From Pseudomonas sp. UBA4617 (GTDB lineage Bacteria > Pseudomonadota > Gammaproteobacteria > Pseudomonadales > Pseudomonadaceae): DNA of 64,000 bases. Positions 1 through 7,436 of the stretch are shown here, piece after piece. The translations under genes and the position numbers were made by a program. The stretch covers positions 1-64,000 of the forward strand of contig NZ_DGIR01000046.1 of the NCBI RefSeq assembly GCF_002386445.1, read 5' to 3'. The notes under the pieces were generated by a model. The model made no database searches, was not told the origin of the DNA, and saw only the letters and a program-made list of their open reading frames with translations. Numbering within the stretch: the stretch's first letter is position 1; every line of letters starts with the position of its first letter.

Positions 1-590
1 TGGCTGGCATGGACCACGGCAACATGACCGGTATGGACCAAAGCAATATGGCCGCCAGCGGTGCCATGCAGAACCATCCCGCCTCCGAAACAAACAACCC
101 TCTGGTCGATATGCAGACCATGACCCCTACGCCAAAGCTGAGCGATCCGGGGATCGGGCTTCGCGATAACGGGCGTCGGGTTCTCACGTATTCGGATTTG
201 CGTAGCACCTTCATCGACCCTGACGGCCGGGAACCTGGCCGGACAATCGAACTGCACCTTACCGGGCATATGGAAAAGTTCGCTTGGTCCTTCGATGGGA
301 TCAAGTTTTCTGACGCAGAGCCGCTGCGGCTCAAGTACGGCGAGCGCCTGCGTATTACCTTGGTCAACGACACCATGATGACTCACCCCATCCATCTGCA
401 CGGCATGTGGAGTGACCTGGAGGATGAGGACGGCAATTTCATGGTGCGAAAACACACGATCGATATGCCGCCTGGCTCGAAACGAAGCTATCGCGTAACC
501 GCAGATGCACTCGGGCGCTGGGCCTATCACTGTCACCTCATGTACCACATGGAGATGGGCATGTTCCGAGAAGTCCGCGTGGACGAATGA
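1..590 (+). CDS. copA: Multicopper oxidase CopA, C-terminal part (cut by window edge)
   Basis: This is the 3' end of a periplasmic multicopper oxidase of the CopA/PcoA copper-resistance family, which is thought to oxidise Cu(I) or bind copper in the periplasm. The reading frame is open from the window edge, so the true start lies upstream. It opens with Met/His-rich sequence (MDHGNM, MDQSNM) typical of the CopA linker. It then has the C-terminal cupredoxin domain, with the copper ligand motifs HPIHLHG (about residues 126-132 counted from the ATG at 9) and HCHLMYHMEMGM near the end (type 1, 2 and 3 copper ligands). It is the first visible gene of a copper operon: a small Met/His-rich protein, copB, a cytochrome c and a DUF411 protein follow closely. 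The family call is secure. Whether the upstream part is intact cannot be seen. Confidence 0.93.
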   Translation, partial: AGMDHGNMTGMDQSNMAASGAMQNHPASETNNPLVDMQTMTPTPKLSDPGIGLRDNGRRVLTYSDLRSTFIDPDGREPGRTIELHLTGHMEKFAWSFDGIKFSDAEPLRLKYGERLRITLVNDTMMTHPIHLHGMWSDLEDEDGNFMVRKHTIDMPPGSKRSYRVTADALGRWAYHCHLMYHMEMGMFREVRVDE

Positions 591-604
591 ACTGGAGATA
601 CGAG

Positions 605-928
605 ATGAGCAAACCAATGAAACGAAGCGCCTTTTTCCTCTCTGCCGCGATGGTTGGCCTGCTCGCGGTGTACGCCCCGTCTTCCTGGTCCAGTGACAAC
701 CATGATCAGCACTCTCAAAAGTCGTCCAACGCGGCGCAATCGAACGGCTCGAAGAGCAAGCAAGCCCAGGGCATGAACCATGAAGGCATGGATCACGGCT
801 CCATGAAAGGCATGGATCATGGCTCTATGGAGGGCATGGATCATGGTTCCATGGAAGGAATGGATCACAGCAAAATGATGGAATCGCATGGCAGCGACAA
901 AGCTAAGGCAGGGAAAAATGGCCAATAG
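605..928 (+). CDS. Small periplasmic Met/His-rich (MDHGSM-repeat) copper-operon protein
   Basis: The protein has 107 residues. An N-terminal signal peptide (KRSAFFLSAAMVGLLAVYA) is followed by a low-complexity tail with tandem GMDHGSMK/E units, a typical soft-metal (copper) binding composition. I chose the ATG at 605 because GGAG lies 7-8 bases upstream and the signal peptide then begins correctly; an in-frame ATG at 587 overlaps the copA stop. The last codons overlap the copB start at 918. The repeat units closely match those in the N-terminal part of CopB just downstream, suggesting that this gene arose by partial duplication of copB or exchanges sequence with it. The likely role is periplasmic copper binding, inferred only from composition and operon position. 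Confidence 0.7.
   Translation: MSKPMKRSAFFLSAAMVGLLAVYAPSSWSSDNHDQHSQKSSNAAQSNGSKSKQAQGMNHEGMDHGSMKGMDHGSMEGMDHGSMEGMDHSKMMESHGSDKAKAGKNGQ
770..875 (+). repeat. Tandem coding repeat GMDHGSM(K/E), copy 1
   Basis: Tandem units of about 24 bases encode GMDHGSMK/E. The DNA is nearly identical between units (ggcatggatca core). The same block recurs at about 1193-1280 inside copB. Confidence 0.8.
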
Positions 929-2033
929 CGTTGCACGACCATCGCTGCTGGCATTCGCCGTTTCTTTAGGTGTGCTGGGCGTTTCGCCCAGCTTCGCCGC
1001 TGAAATGGATCATTCCGGAATGGACCACTCGGCAATGGGCCACGGTGCCATGCAGATGGACCACGCCTCATCACAGGCTGCGATGCCGGGCATGGACCAC
1101 AGCCAGATGGGCGCGAGCAAGCAACCCACGCAACCTGCACCCGTTGATCACAGCAAAATGGGCCATGGCCAGCCCAAAGCGAAACCCGCCTCGATGGACC
1201 ACAGCAAGATGGACCATGGAAGCATGAAAGGCATGGATCACGGGTCCATGGAAGGCATGGATCATGGCGCGATGGGTCATTCCACGATGGGAAACGGGAA
1301 CGCTGATTCGCCGACCCCGACCAGCCGTACGCCAATCCCGGTGCTGACTGATGCCGACCGGCAGGCTGCCTTCCCCCCGCTTGACGGGCACAAAATGGAT
1401 GACAGCGGGTTCAACAGCTTTTTCTTGCTAGACCAACTGGAATACCAAGATGCCGATGAAGGTAGCACGCTTGCTTGGGATGCATCCGGCTGGGTGGGCG
1501 GCGATATCAATAGGCTCTGGATTCGCTCGGAAGGTGAACGAACCAATGGTGTGACTGAAGATGCTGAGCTGCAGCTCCTCTATGGCCGCTCGGTAAGCCC
1601 GTGGTGGGATGTTGTCGCCGGCGTCCGGCAGGATTTCAAACCGGAGGATCCGCAGACCTGGGCTGCGTTCGGTATTCAGGGCCTGGCCCTGTATGACTTC
1701 GAAGCTGAAGCCACCGCCTTTATCGGCGAGAACGGTCAAACCGCTGCCCGTCTGGAGGGCGAGTACGACATCTTGCTAACCAATCGTTTAATTCTTCAGC
1801 CAACCGCTGAGGCCAACTTTTATGGCAAGAACGACCCGGAACGCGGCGTCGGCTCTGGCCTGGCAAACACCGAAGTCGGGCTGCGGTTACGGTACGAGAT
1901 TGTTCGCCAGTTCGCGCCATACATAGGTGTCACCTGGAGCCGTTCCTACGGCAAAACCGCCGATTTCATTCGGGATGAAGGCGGGGACGTGGACGAAGCT
2001 CGTTTTGTGGCCGGTATTCGGATGTGGTTTTGA
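918..2033 (+). CDS. copB: Outer-membrane copper resistance protein CopB
   Basis: The protein has 371 residues and belongs to the CopB/PcoB family of outer-membrane proteins that act with CopA in periplasmic copper detoxification. A signal peptide (LLAFAVSLGVLGVSPSFAA) precedes a Met/His-rich region of about 100 residues (MDHSGM, MDHSKM, GMDHGSM). After it comes a beta-barrel-like domain beginning near FPPLDGHKMDD and ending in the aromatic residue F, as outer-membrane barrels do (GIRMWF). The start at 918 (MANSVARP) has AAGGCAGGG upstream and overlaps the previous gene by 11 bases, indicating translational coupling. The gap to the next gene is 9 bases, so it belongs to the same operon. Confidence 0.93.
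   Translation: MANSVARPSLLAFAVSLGVLGVSPSFAAEMDHSGMDHSAMGHGAMQMDHASSQAAMPGMDHSQMGASKQPTQPAPVDHSKMGHGQPKAKPASMDHSKMDHGSMKGMDHGSMEGMDHGAMGHSTMGNGNADSPTPTSRTPIPVLTDADRQAAFPPLDGHKMDDSGFNSFFLLDQLEYQDADEGSTLAWDASGWVGGDINRLWIRSEGERTNGVTEDAELQLLYGRSVSPWWDVVAGVRQDFKPEDPQTWAAFGIQGLALYDFEAEATAFIGENGQTAARLEGEYDILLTNRLILQPTAEANFYGKNDPERGVGSGLANTEVGLRLRYEIVRQFAPYIGVTWSRSYGKTADFIRDEGGDVDEARFVAGIRMWF
1193..1280 (+). repeat. Tandem coding repeat GMDHGSM(K/E), copy 2 (in copB)
   Basis: This block encodes MDHSKMDHGSMKGMDHGSME followed by a further GMDHG unit. It closely matches the block at 770-875 at the DNA level, giving a direct repeat about 0.4 kb apart that could support deletion or expansion. Confidence 0.75.
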
Positions 2034-2042
2034 GAACTCAAC

Positions 2043-2822
2043 ATGAAAAAAACAATTACAACGCTGGTGGCGGCAGGTGCTGTTACTAGCGCAGCAGTGC
2101 TAGGTGCTGCTTACTTCGGTCTCGTGAACGTTGGTGCGGACGACCCACACTTCCCCGCTGTGCATGCGTTTTTGGCCATGGCGCGGGATCGCTCGATTGA
2201 AGTCCGAGCAAGCGACATTGAGGTGCCAAACCTTAAAGATCCTGCTCTCATCCAAGCAGGGGCAGGCAACTACAACGCCATGTGTATCGGTTGCCACCTC
2301 GCGCCAGGGGTGGAGAAAACTGAACTCAGCCAAGCCCTATACCCATCCCCACCAAACCTCACCGAGATAGGTGTAAGCGGTGACCCTGCTGCTGCGTTTT
2401 GGACCATCAAGCACGGTATCAAAGCGACAGGCATGCCAGCCTGGGGTAAGAGCATGGACGACCAGTACATCTGGGGAATCGTCGCGTTCCTGGACCAGCT
2501 ACCGCAACTCAATGCTGAGCAGTACCAGATGATGGTCGCTTCCAGTGGTGGTCACCAACATGGCGGTGGCGAAAGCGATATGCATAACCATGAAGGCCAA
2601 CACGGTGGTGCGAAATCAGGTCATGGAAATCATGATGATTCCGCAGCAAACGGCGTGGCTGAGGAAAGTCATGATCATGGCAGTTCGCATTCGGAGTCTT
2701 CATCAGTAGCGGAGCACCACGGTGAACACGAGTCCGGCGAGGCGCACTCGGACCACCACACAGGTTCTACTCCCAAAACCCATGTGCACAAAGACGGGAA
2801 GGAGCACACTCATGACAAGTAA
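2043..2822 (+). CDS. Periplasmic c-type cytochrome with His-rich C-terminal tail
   Basis: The protein has 259 residues. An N-terminal signal or anchor (TTLVAAGAVTSAAVLGAAYF) leads to a single class I cytochrome c domain with haem motif CIGCH at about residues 81-85 and a Met ligand candidate in GMPAWGKSM near residue 140. The last 90 or so residues are a His/Asp/Ser/Gly-rich tail (HQHGGGESDMHNHEGQHGG and similar) likely to bind copper or another metal. It sits 9 bases after copB and its stop overlaps the start of the DUF411 gene, so it is co-transcribed. A role in electron transfer linked to copper oxidation, or as a periplasmic metal sink, is inference from context. Confidence 0.85.
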   Translation: MKKTITTLVAAGAVTSAAVLGAAYFGLVNVGADDPHFPAVHAFLAMARDRSIEVRASDIEVPNLKDPALIQAGAGNYNAMCIGCHLAPGVEKTELSQALYPSPPNLTEIGVSGDPAAAFWTIKHGIKATGMPAWGKSMDDQYIWGIVAFLDQLPQLNAEQYQMMVASSGGHQHGGGESDMHNHEGQHGGAKSGHGNHDDSAANGVAEESHDHGSSHSESSSVAEHHGEHESGEAHSDHHTGSTPKTHVHKDGKEHTHDK

Positions 2823-3267
2823 GCGCCGCTTCCTCGGTTTAAGTACCGCAGCGTCACTTCTAATCGCCTCAGCCGCCTTTGCTGCGGAGCCCCTGACTAT
2901 CGATGTGCACCGGGACGCTAATTGCGGTTGCTGTAAGAAATGGATAGCGCACTTGGAGGCAAACGGCTTCAAGGTCGTCGACCACGTTGAAACGGACATG
3001 AGGGCGGTGAAGCAAGAGCTAGGAGTAGCTCCGAGGCTGGCTTCGTGTCACACCGCGGTTATCGATGGCAAGTTTGTGGAAGGTCACGTCCCCGCAGCCC
3101 AGGTGCAGGAGCTCATAAAGCGCAACGACCTGGCAGGCGTCGCGGTACCTGGCATGCCCGCTGGCTCACCAGGTATGGAGGTTGATGGCATGAAACACGC
3201 CTATCAAGTCATCGGCCTCACCAAGAGTGGGGACGATCAAGTAGTTGCCAGTTATCCTGACACGTAA
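2812..3267 (+). CDS. DUF411 (CopG-like) periplasmic metal-binding protein
   Basis: The protein has 151 residues. A signal peptide (FLGLSTAASLLIASAAFAA) precedes a DUF411 domain with the signature CGCCKKW just after the N-terminal beta strand, then LASCHTAVIDGKFVEGHVP, a pattern typical of the family. DUF411 proteins are common in copper and silver resistance clusters (called CopG in some Pseudomonas and Vibrio work) and are thought to handle periplasmic Cu. I chose the start at 2812 (MTSKRRFL): AAGGAG lies about 8 bases upstream and the gene overlaps the end of the cytochrome gene by 11 bases. It is the last plus-strand gene of the visible copper operon. Confidence 0.85.
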   Translation: MTSKRRFLGLSTAASLLIASAAFAAEPLTIDVHRDANCGCCKKWIAHLEANGFKVVDHVETDMRAVKQELGVAPRLASCHTAVIDGKFVEGHVPAAQVQELIKRNDLAGVAVPGMPAGSPGMEVDGMKHAYQVIGLTKSGDDQVVASYPDT

Positions 3268-3306
3268 TGCAAGATGCCCCGGGGGAAGGGCTTCTGCCGG
3301 CCAGCC

Positions 3307-3326
3307 GACCAGCTGCAGCGCTGGTC
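3307..3326 (+). terminator. Stem-loop after the copper operon (possible terminator)
   Basis: GACCAGC pairs with GCTGGTC across a 6-base loop, 40 bases after the DUF411 stop. There is no T tract, so its role as a terminator is uncertain. Confidence 0.3.
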
Positions 3327-3364
3327 GTGGTCAGCTTACTCCAAGACTTACCCTGTCCCTTCGG

Positions 3365-3697
3365 TCAGTTTTGACCTCTACAGTTAATTCCAGCAGAGCG
3401 ATATTCGAGGATTTTCAACTCACCTGTTGAGTCCTCGTAATTCATCTGTGTCGGCATCACGTCGCAGCTACCTTTGAGCGAAGTCATACTGATAACTCTC
3501 GCCACATCCAGTTTCATTCCGTAGCGATAATGGATCACTTCAGGTGGTTTTTTTCCATTGGCAGCGGCGTAGGCACGCATTGCTTGCTCATTTGCCTGAA
3601 TCATCTTTCCGTGTAAGCGATCAGATCCTCCTTCAGCTAAAGCGGATGAGGAGGCGATTACGAGCATGAGGGCGGCAATGCTTTTAGCGGTGTTCAT
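3365..3697 (-). CDS. DUF2790 family small secreted protein
   Basis: The protein has 110 residues. A cleavable signal peptide (MNTAKSIAALMLVIASSSALA) precedes a short domain with YGMKLDVARVISMT, a conserved Cys (GSCDVMPTQMNYEDSTGE), and a second Cys near the C-terminus (GINC). This is the pattern of the Pseudomonas DUF2790 family, often found next to copper-responsive genes. The ATG at 3697 has GGAG about 9 bases upstream. It faces the copper operon tail to tail. Function is unknown; copper-induced expression is inference from location. Confidence 0.7.
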   Translation of the reverse strand: MNTAKSIAALMLVIASSSALAEGGSDRLHGKMIQANEQAMRAYAAANGKKPPEVIHYRYGMKLDVARVISMTSLKGSCDVMPTQMNYEDSTGELKILEYRSAGINCRGQN

Positions 3698-4068
3698 TTC
3701 TGTTACTCCATGAAGACATGAGTGAAGCTTACCGACTGGGAGCTGTCATCCACGTGATCCAGGAATTACATGTTTGTAAGCAGGCTATCGATAATGATGG
3801 CTCTGAATACACGTGAAAGCCGCGTCGTTTCAGGCTGCGACAGTTTTAATTCTCTAGCGAATCAGTCTGAACCGGCGTTTTGGGTGATTGCGACAGTTTT
3901 GCGTTTCCTCTCCAAATGGCTGCAGGCCGCGAAAGACGGGACCCTCTAGCGACAGTTTTAATTCTCTAAATCCACCACCCGCAGAAAATTTCGTCACGCC
4001 CCAGAATGGGAATTTGCATTCGGGGCGCACCACGATTCATCTCGTGCCAGAAGCCGCCTGCAGTGCAA
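3698..4068. other. Non-coding gap between DUF2790 gene and mvaT-like gene
   Basis: About 370 bases with no convincing gene. The main content is three spaced direct repeats starting GCGACAGTTTT (3837-3960), listed separately. The first 100 bases should hold the promoter of the minus-strand DUF2790 gene. Confidence 0.6.
3837..3972 (+). repeat. Three spaced direct repeats GCGACAGTTTT (possible transposase-binding sites)
   Basis: GCGACAGTTTT occurs at 3837-3847, 3890-3900 and 3949-3959, spaced 53 and 59 bases apart. The first and third copies share the longer core GCGACAGTTTTAATTCTCTA. All point towards the tns module. Several directly repeated sites near an end are typical of Tn7/Mu-type (TnsB-like) or IS21-type transposon ends. 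The inverse complement contains TGTCGC, like many such termini. Which element they belong to is not settled by this window. Confidence 0.55.
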
Positions 4069-4428
4069 TCAATTGGCGAGCCAAGACTCGACTACCTCAG
4101 CGCCATACTCGTTTTTCCAGGCCTTAAGCGTACGCTGATTACCACCCTTGGTCTCAACAACCTCTCCGCTGTGTGGATTCTTGTAGACCTTCACTTCGCG
4201 TGGTTTCCGAGAGGTTTTTGGGGCCATATCAGTGGAAGCCACCGCTTGCGGATCGAGGATCAGCACCACTTGGCGCAGGCCGTAGCCATACTCGTTGAGC
4301 AAACTGCGCAGCTTCGTTTCAAATTCCATTTCCTGCTTCAGGGCAGAGTCATTTTTCAGCGCTTCCAGCTCCGCCAGTTGGGCTGCGAGCTGTTGTTCGA
4401 GCAGGCGGAATTCAGCGAGACGGGACAT
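4069..4428 (-). CDS. MvaT/MvaU-family (H-NS-like) nucleoid protein carried next to tns genes
   Basis: The protein has 119 residues. The N-terminal half is a predicted coiled coil (LAEFRLLEQQLAAQLAELEA) followed by MEFETKLRSLLNEYGYGLRQV, the oligomerisation segment of MvaT proteins. The C-terminal half (KVYKNPHSGEVVETKGGNQR, then TLKAWKNEYGAEVVESW) is the MvaT DNA-binding domain with the GGN loop that inserts into the minor groove of AT-rich DNA. I chose the ATG at 4428 (MSRLAEF), with GGAG about 8 bases upstream; a longer frame to 4515 would run into tniQ. It follows tniQ by 56 bases on the same strand. The family silences AT-rich foreign DNA, so this copy may control the element itself. It is distinct from the core-genome mvaT, which is not in the window. 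Confidence 0.87.
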   Translation of the reverse strand: MSRLAEFRLLEQQLAAQLAELEALKNDSALKQEMEFETKLRSLLNEYGYGLRQVVLILDPQAVASTDMAPKTSRKPREVKVYKNPHSGEVVETKGGNQRTLKAWKNEYGAEVVESWLAN

Positions 4429-4484
4429 AAGATTCTCCAAAATGGGTTCGATGATTTTAGCAATCAAGAAAGAAAGCGTGCTAA

Positions 4485-6401
4485 CTATCTTGATCCCACA
4501 TGCCTGAATCGGCAATCACGAGGCTGAGCGATCGGTGTGGATAAAAACGTGATGGCTTCAGGATCGTCGATCTGGGCGGCTTCACTTGCGAGGTAATCGA
4601 TCAGCTTTTTGCTTCTTACCCAAACGTACTGCCGGCAAGCCGCGTTTGGAATGGATGGCCCCGCAACGGGGCGAAACCTGGCCTCCCAAAGGTGCTTGAA
4701 CGCCTCCCTGGTCGACTTCCCCAAATACACCGCAATCTCCGGTCCCAAGATATAGCCACGCCTGAATCTGTCGATGGCTTGAGGCTTAACCATCAATTGC
4801 GTACGCCGGCCTCGTTCGACAGCAGTGCTCCATAGCAGACCCAGTCGAACGAACGCGTATGCGCATTGTTCTTTGACGCCTAACAGCGCAGCAGCCTTGA
4901 CTACCGACAGGCCGGGAAAGACCGGACTCTTGTTCTCAGCTCGGGCTTGTTGCCACGCTGCAAAATCTTGCGGCTTGAGTAACCACGCCCCTACCGCAAC
5001 CGAGCCATTCTCAGCTGGGCCGTAAGCGCGAAGTTCACCTGCACGTATTGCCTGAACCAACTCGACCAACCCACCCCCCTTGGGCAGAGAATGCTTGGCC
5101 AAGTAGTTGATCGACACCAGGCTCTGGTCAGAGCTGGTAGGCAGCTTCTCATCAATCAATTCGTTGATCGAGCGGCAGTCAATCAGCCACCTTTCGCCTG
5201 GGCGCGGTTCTCCACCAAAGAACTGGAGGGTACCACCAGCTAGCAGCTGCCTAACCCGATTGCGACAGAGGCTTAGCAAAGTCGAGGTTTCTTTCATATC
5301 AGCCACGCCCTGGAGATGCTGCGAGATTGCCTTCAAATGATCCAGGTCCACGACCGTAAAGACTCGATCTTCATGGACCTTCTCCCGATAGGCGATTTGT
5401 CCCTCCTGATGAAGGCGTTTTATGACTGATACCCCGAGACCACAAGCTTCAGCAGCAGAATCGAACGACACCCAACGATGTCTCTCAATCGTCTCCTCAC
5501 TCAAATTGCGATTTCGCTTCGCTAACGGTGCTTCCCACGCATGCTGCAGAAATGATTCGAACTCTCGACGAAGAAAGTCAAAACAAGAGTCATCCAGATC
5601 ACGGTGGATGTCGTGGTATATCGGGCCGAACGATCTGCTGAGCGTCCAATGTTCGTTATCGGAATGGACTGCCTTGAGGCCACTCAGCAGTTCTCTGAAT
5701 GCGAGAGGCCAGTTCATGAGAACCACGCCCGCCGCGTTTGCCATAAGCCGCGATATCTCTAGCGAACCCGAATCAGCAACCTTCAGCGGCTGGGTTCTTT
5801 CCGTAGGCAAACTTCTGACAGCGAGACGCGATGACAACTCGTGAAACTGTTCGTAGGTGAGGGCCGCCAATCCCGCGTCAGCTGGCAACGAGTCGGCGTA
5901 AAACCTATCTTCAAAGCCAGAGGTGAGCCAGGCGGCCGTATCACTCGCCGGCGCGATCTCAAAATTGGTCCCACTCAATGAGGTGCCACACGCTTGGCAA
6001 CTATTCGCACTCATTGCGCTTGGATCGGTTTCCTTCAGACAGTTGGGGCACCGCCCGTGGAGTTCAGTGCCGTGGACAGAACACGTCGTAACCAGGGTCA
6101 AGCCCCAGCTTTCTCTCCAATAACCGGCTTCGCCCAAACAGATCGGACAGTAACGAGCGTGATGAGTCGTCCATAACTTGACCCCCTTGGGCCTTGGATC
6201 ACGAAACTCAGCAGATACCGCAGGCCAGCTCAGTGGTCCTTCCATCATCTGCAGCCAGTCCGCAACATCGGTCTCGTCGGCTCGTGCAAAGGCGGTGAGC
6301 AGTTCCTTTCTGGGTAATCCGTTGGCTTTCGCCAGGCGCTGCAGGTACCCCAAAAGACTTTCGTCTTGGTGTGGTCGTGGGTTGATTAAAAGACCAAACA
6401 T
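4485..6401 (-). CDS. tniQ: TniQ/TnsD-like transposon target-selection protein
   Basis: The protein has 638 residues, a size that fits the TnsD branch of TniQ proteins, which select the attachment site. The N-terminus (MFGLLINPRPHQDESLLGYL) is the typical TniQ opening. Zinc-binding residues are visible: CPIC at 85-88, C107 and H110 (TCSVH), CPNC at 118-121 and CQAC at 135-138. Helix-turn-helix-like segments follow in the second half. It lies 75 bases after tnsC on the same strand. By analogy with Tn7 TnsD, which binds the 3' end of glmS, this protein may recognise the 3' end of gyrB; that is inference from the position of the element. Confidence 0.88.
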   Translation of the reverse strand: MFGLLINPRPHQDESLLGYLQRLAKANGLPRKELLTAFARADETDVADWLQMMEGPLSWPAVSAEFRDPRPKGVKLWTTHHARYCPICLGEAGYWRESWGLTLVTTCSVHGTELHGRCPNCLKETDPSAMSANSCQACGTSLSGTNFEIAPASDTAAWLTSGFEDRFYADSLPADAGLAALTYEQFHELSSRLAVRSLPTERTQPLKVADSGSLEISRLMANAAGVVLMNWPLAFRELLSGLKAVHSDNEHWTLSRSFGPIYHDIHRDLDDSCFDFLRREFESFLQHAWEAPLAKRNRNLSEETIERHRWVSFDSAAEACGLGVSVIKRLHQEGQIAYREKVHEDRVFTVVDLDHLKAISQHLQGVADMKETSTLLSLCRNRVRQLLAGGTLQFFGGEPRPGERWLIDCRSINELIDEKLPTSSDQSLVSINYLAKHSLPKGGGLVELVQAIRAGELRAYGPAENGSVAVGAWLLKPQDFAAWQQARAENKSPVFPGLSVVKAAALLGVKEQCAYAFVRLGLLWSTAVERGRRTQLMVKPQAIDRFRRGYILGPEIAVYLGKSTREAFKHLWEARFRPVAGPSIPNAACRQYVWVRSKKLIDYLASEAAQIDDPEAITFLSTPIAQPRDCRFRHVGSR

Positions 6402-6476
6402 TCCTACACATCCATGAAATCGAAGACATAAAAATCAGGGGAGTAGAGCCGGGCCGATAAGCCCGGCCCTTGGCCG

Positions 6477-7436
6477 TCAGGTACTGCTCTCTTCGAACGT
6501 CTCAAACGGCTCCCGCTTCCCGAACAGAGGCTGGAAATTGAAGCTCGCACTGAAGGGGTTTCGATCCTCGGTGGCGTAGCTCCAAACCTCGTCTTCAAAA
6601 GCCTGGGCCAGCACAGGAAGTTCAATCCCGACAAGGTCCTGGACTTGAACCAGCCAAACAGCCCTGTCCACAATCTTGATGAGGTAGTCGATCAATCCAT
6701 AGGAAGCCAGGTAGAAGCGTTTAATCATCGCTGGCTCTACAAAACTGATGGTTTGAACAGGCAGTTCGCCCTCGATTGCCTGCAACAACATCACGAAATG
6801 AAGAGACGTATTAGCGGAGAAGGTGAAGCGATCGTATGCCACCGTGGCCGAAAACCTGCGTCGCAGTTGCTCGTTTGCTAGCAGGAGATTTTCGGTGCGC
6901 TTCAGCCCAATCAGAACAAACGCGATACTGGTTTCATTCATCAGACTCTTGATCCAGTCTGCTGCCTCATACGCACCATTACGACGATAATCGACCAGGT
7001 GCTGCGCCTCATCGAGGACCAACATCTCCACGCCAAGGTTCTTCAGCAGCAGGACTACTCGCGCAAATTTAACCTCTGCCGAATGTCCTCGTGCCTCTGC
7101 GAAGGGATCCTTCAGCTCTGCCAAAATGGCTGCTGCCAGGTTCTTTTTGGTTGGAGACGAAGGCATCTCGACGAACAGAACTGTCCGCTTCTGTGGGTCA
7201 TGGCTCTCCAATTCCTCCAATGACCGAATGTACTCCTTGACCAATGTGCTCTTGCCCACTCCGCTTGGACCTTGGATCAGCAACCCTTTACTTGCTCTGG
7301 TACGCCGACTATCGCCGTGGATATCGCCTAGTCGCGTCAACGCTCGCTCGACTTGAGGGCTGTGAATAAAACGATCGCGGAGCGTAAAGCTGTATTCACC
7401 ATGCTCGTAGCATTCGTACAGATTGATGGCGTTCAT
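6477..7436 (-). CDS. tnsC: TnsC-like AAA+ ATPase, transposition regulator
   Basis: The protein has 319 residues. It has an AAA+ core with Walker A GPSGVGKST (about 56-64) and Walker B MLVLDEAQHLVD (about 138-149, catalytic DE), the arrangement of TniB/TnsC proteins that link the target selector to the transposase. It is shorter than Tn7 TnsC (about 555 residues) and nearer to TniB length. Its ATG at 7436 overlaps the tnsB stop in an ATGA junction, so translation is coupled. An upstream GGGAG lies about 11 bases before the start. Confidence 0.9.
   Translation of the reverse strand: MNAINLYECYEHGEYSFTLRDRFIHSPQVERALTRLGDIHGDSRRTRASKGLLIQGPSGVGKSTLVKEYIRSLEELESHDPQKRTVLFVEMPSSPTKKNLAAAILAELKDPFAEARGHSAEVKFARVVLLLKNLGVEMLVLDEAQHLVDYRRNGAYEAADWIKSLMNETSIAFVLIGLKRTENLLLANEQLRRRFSATVAYDRFTFSANTSLHFVMLLQAIEGELPVQTISFVEPAMIKRFYLASYGLIDYLIKIVDRAVWLVQVQDLVGIELPVLAQAFEDEVWSYATEDRNPFSASFNFQPLFGKREPFETFEESST

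Noticed and set aside
770..1290. Short regular repeats that could suggest a CRISPR array
   Set aside because: The repeats are coding (GMDHGSM units), are contiguous without unique spacers, and lie within two copper genes.
3245..3430. Small plus-strand frame after the DUF411 gene
   Set aside because: Overlaps the end of two better-supported genes, has no ribosome site and no recognisable features.
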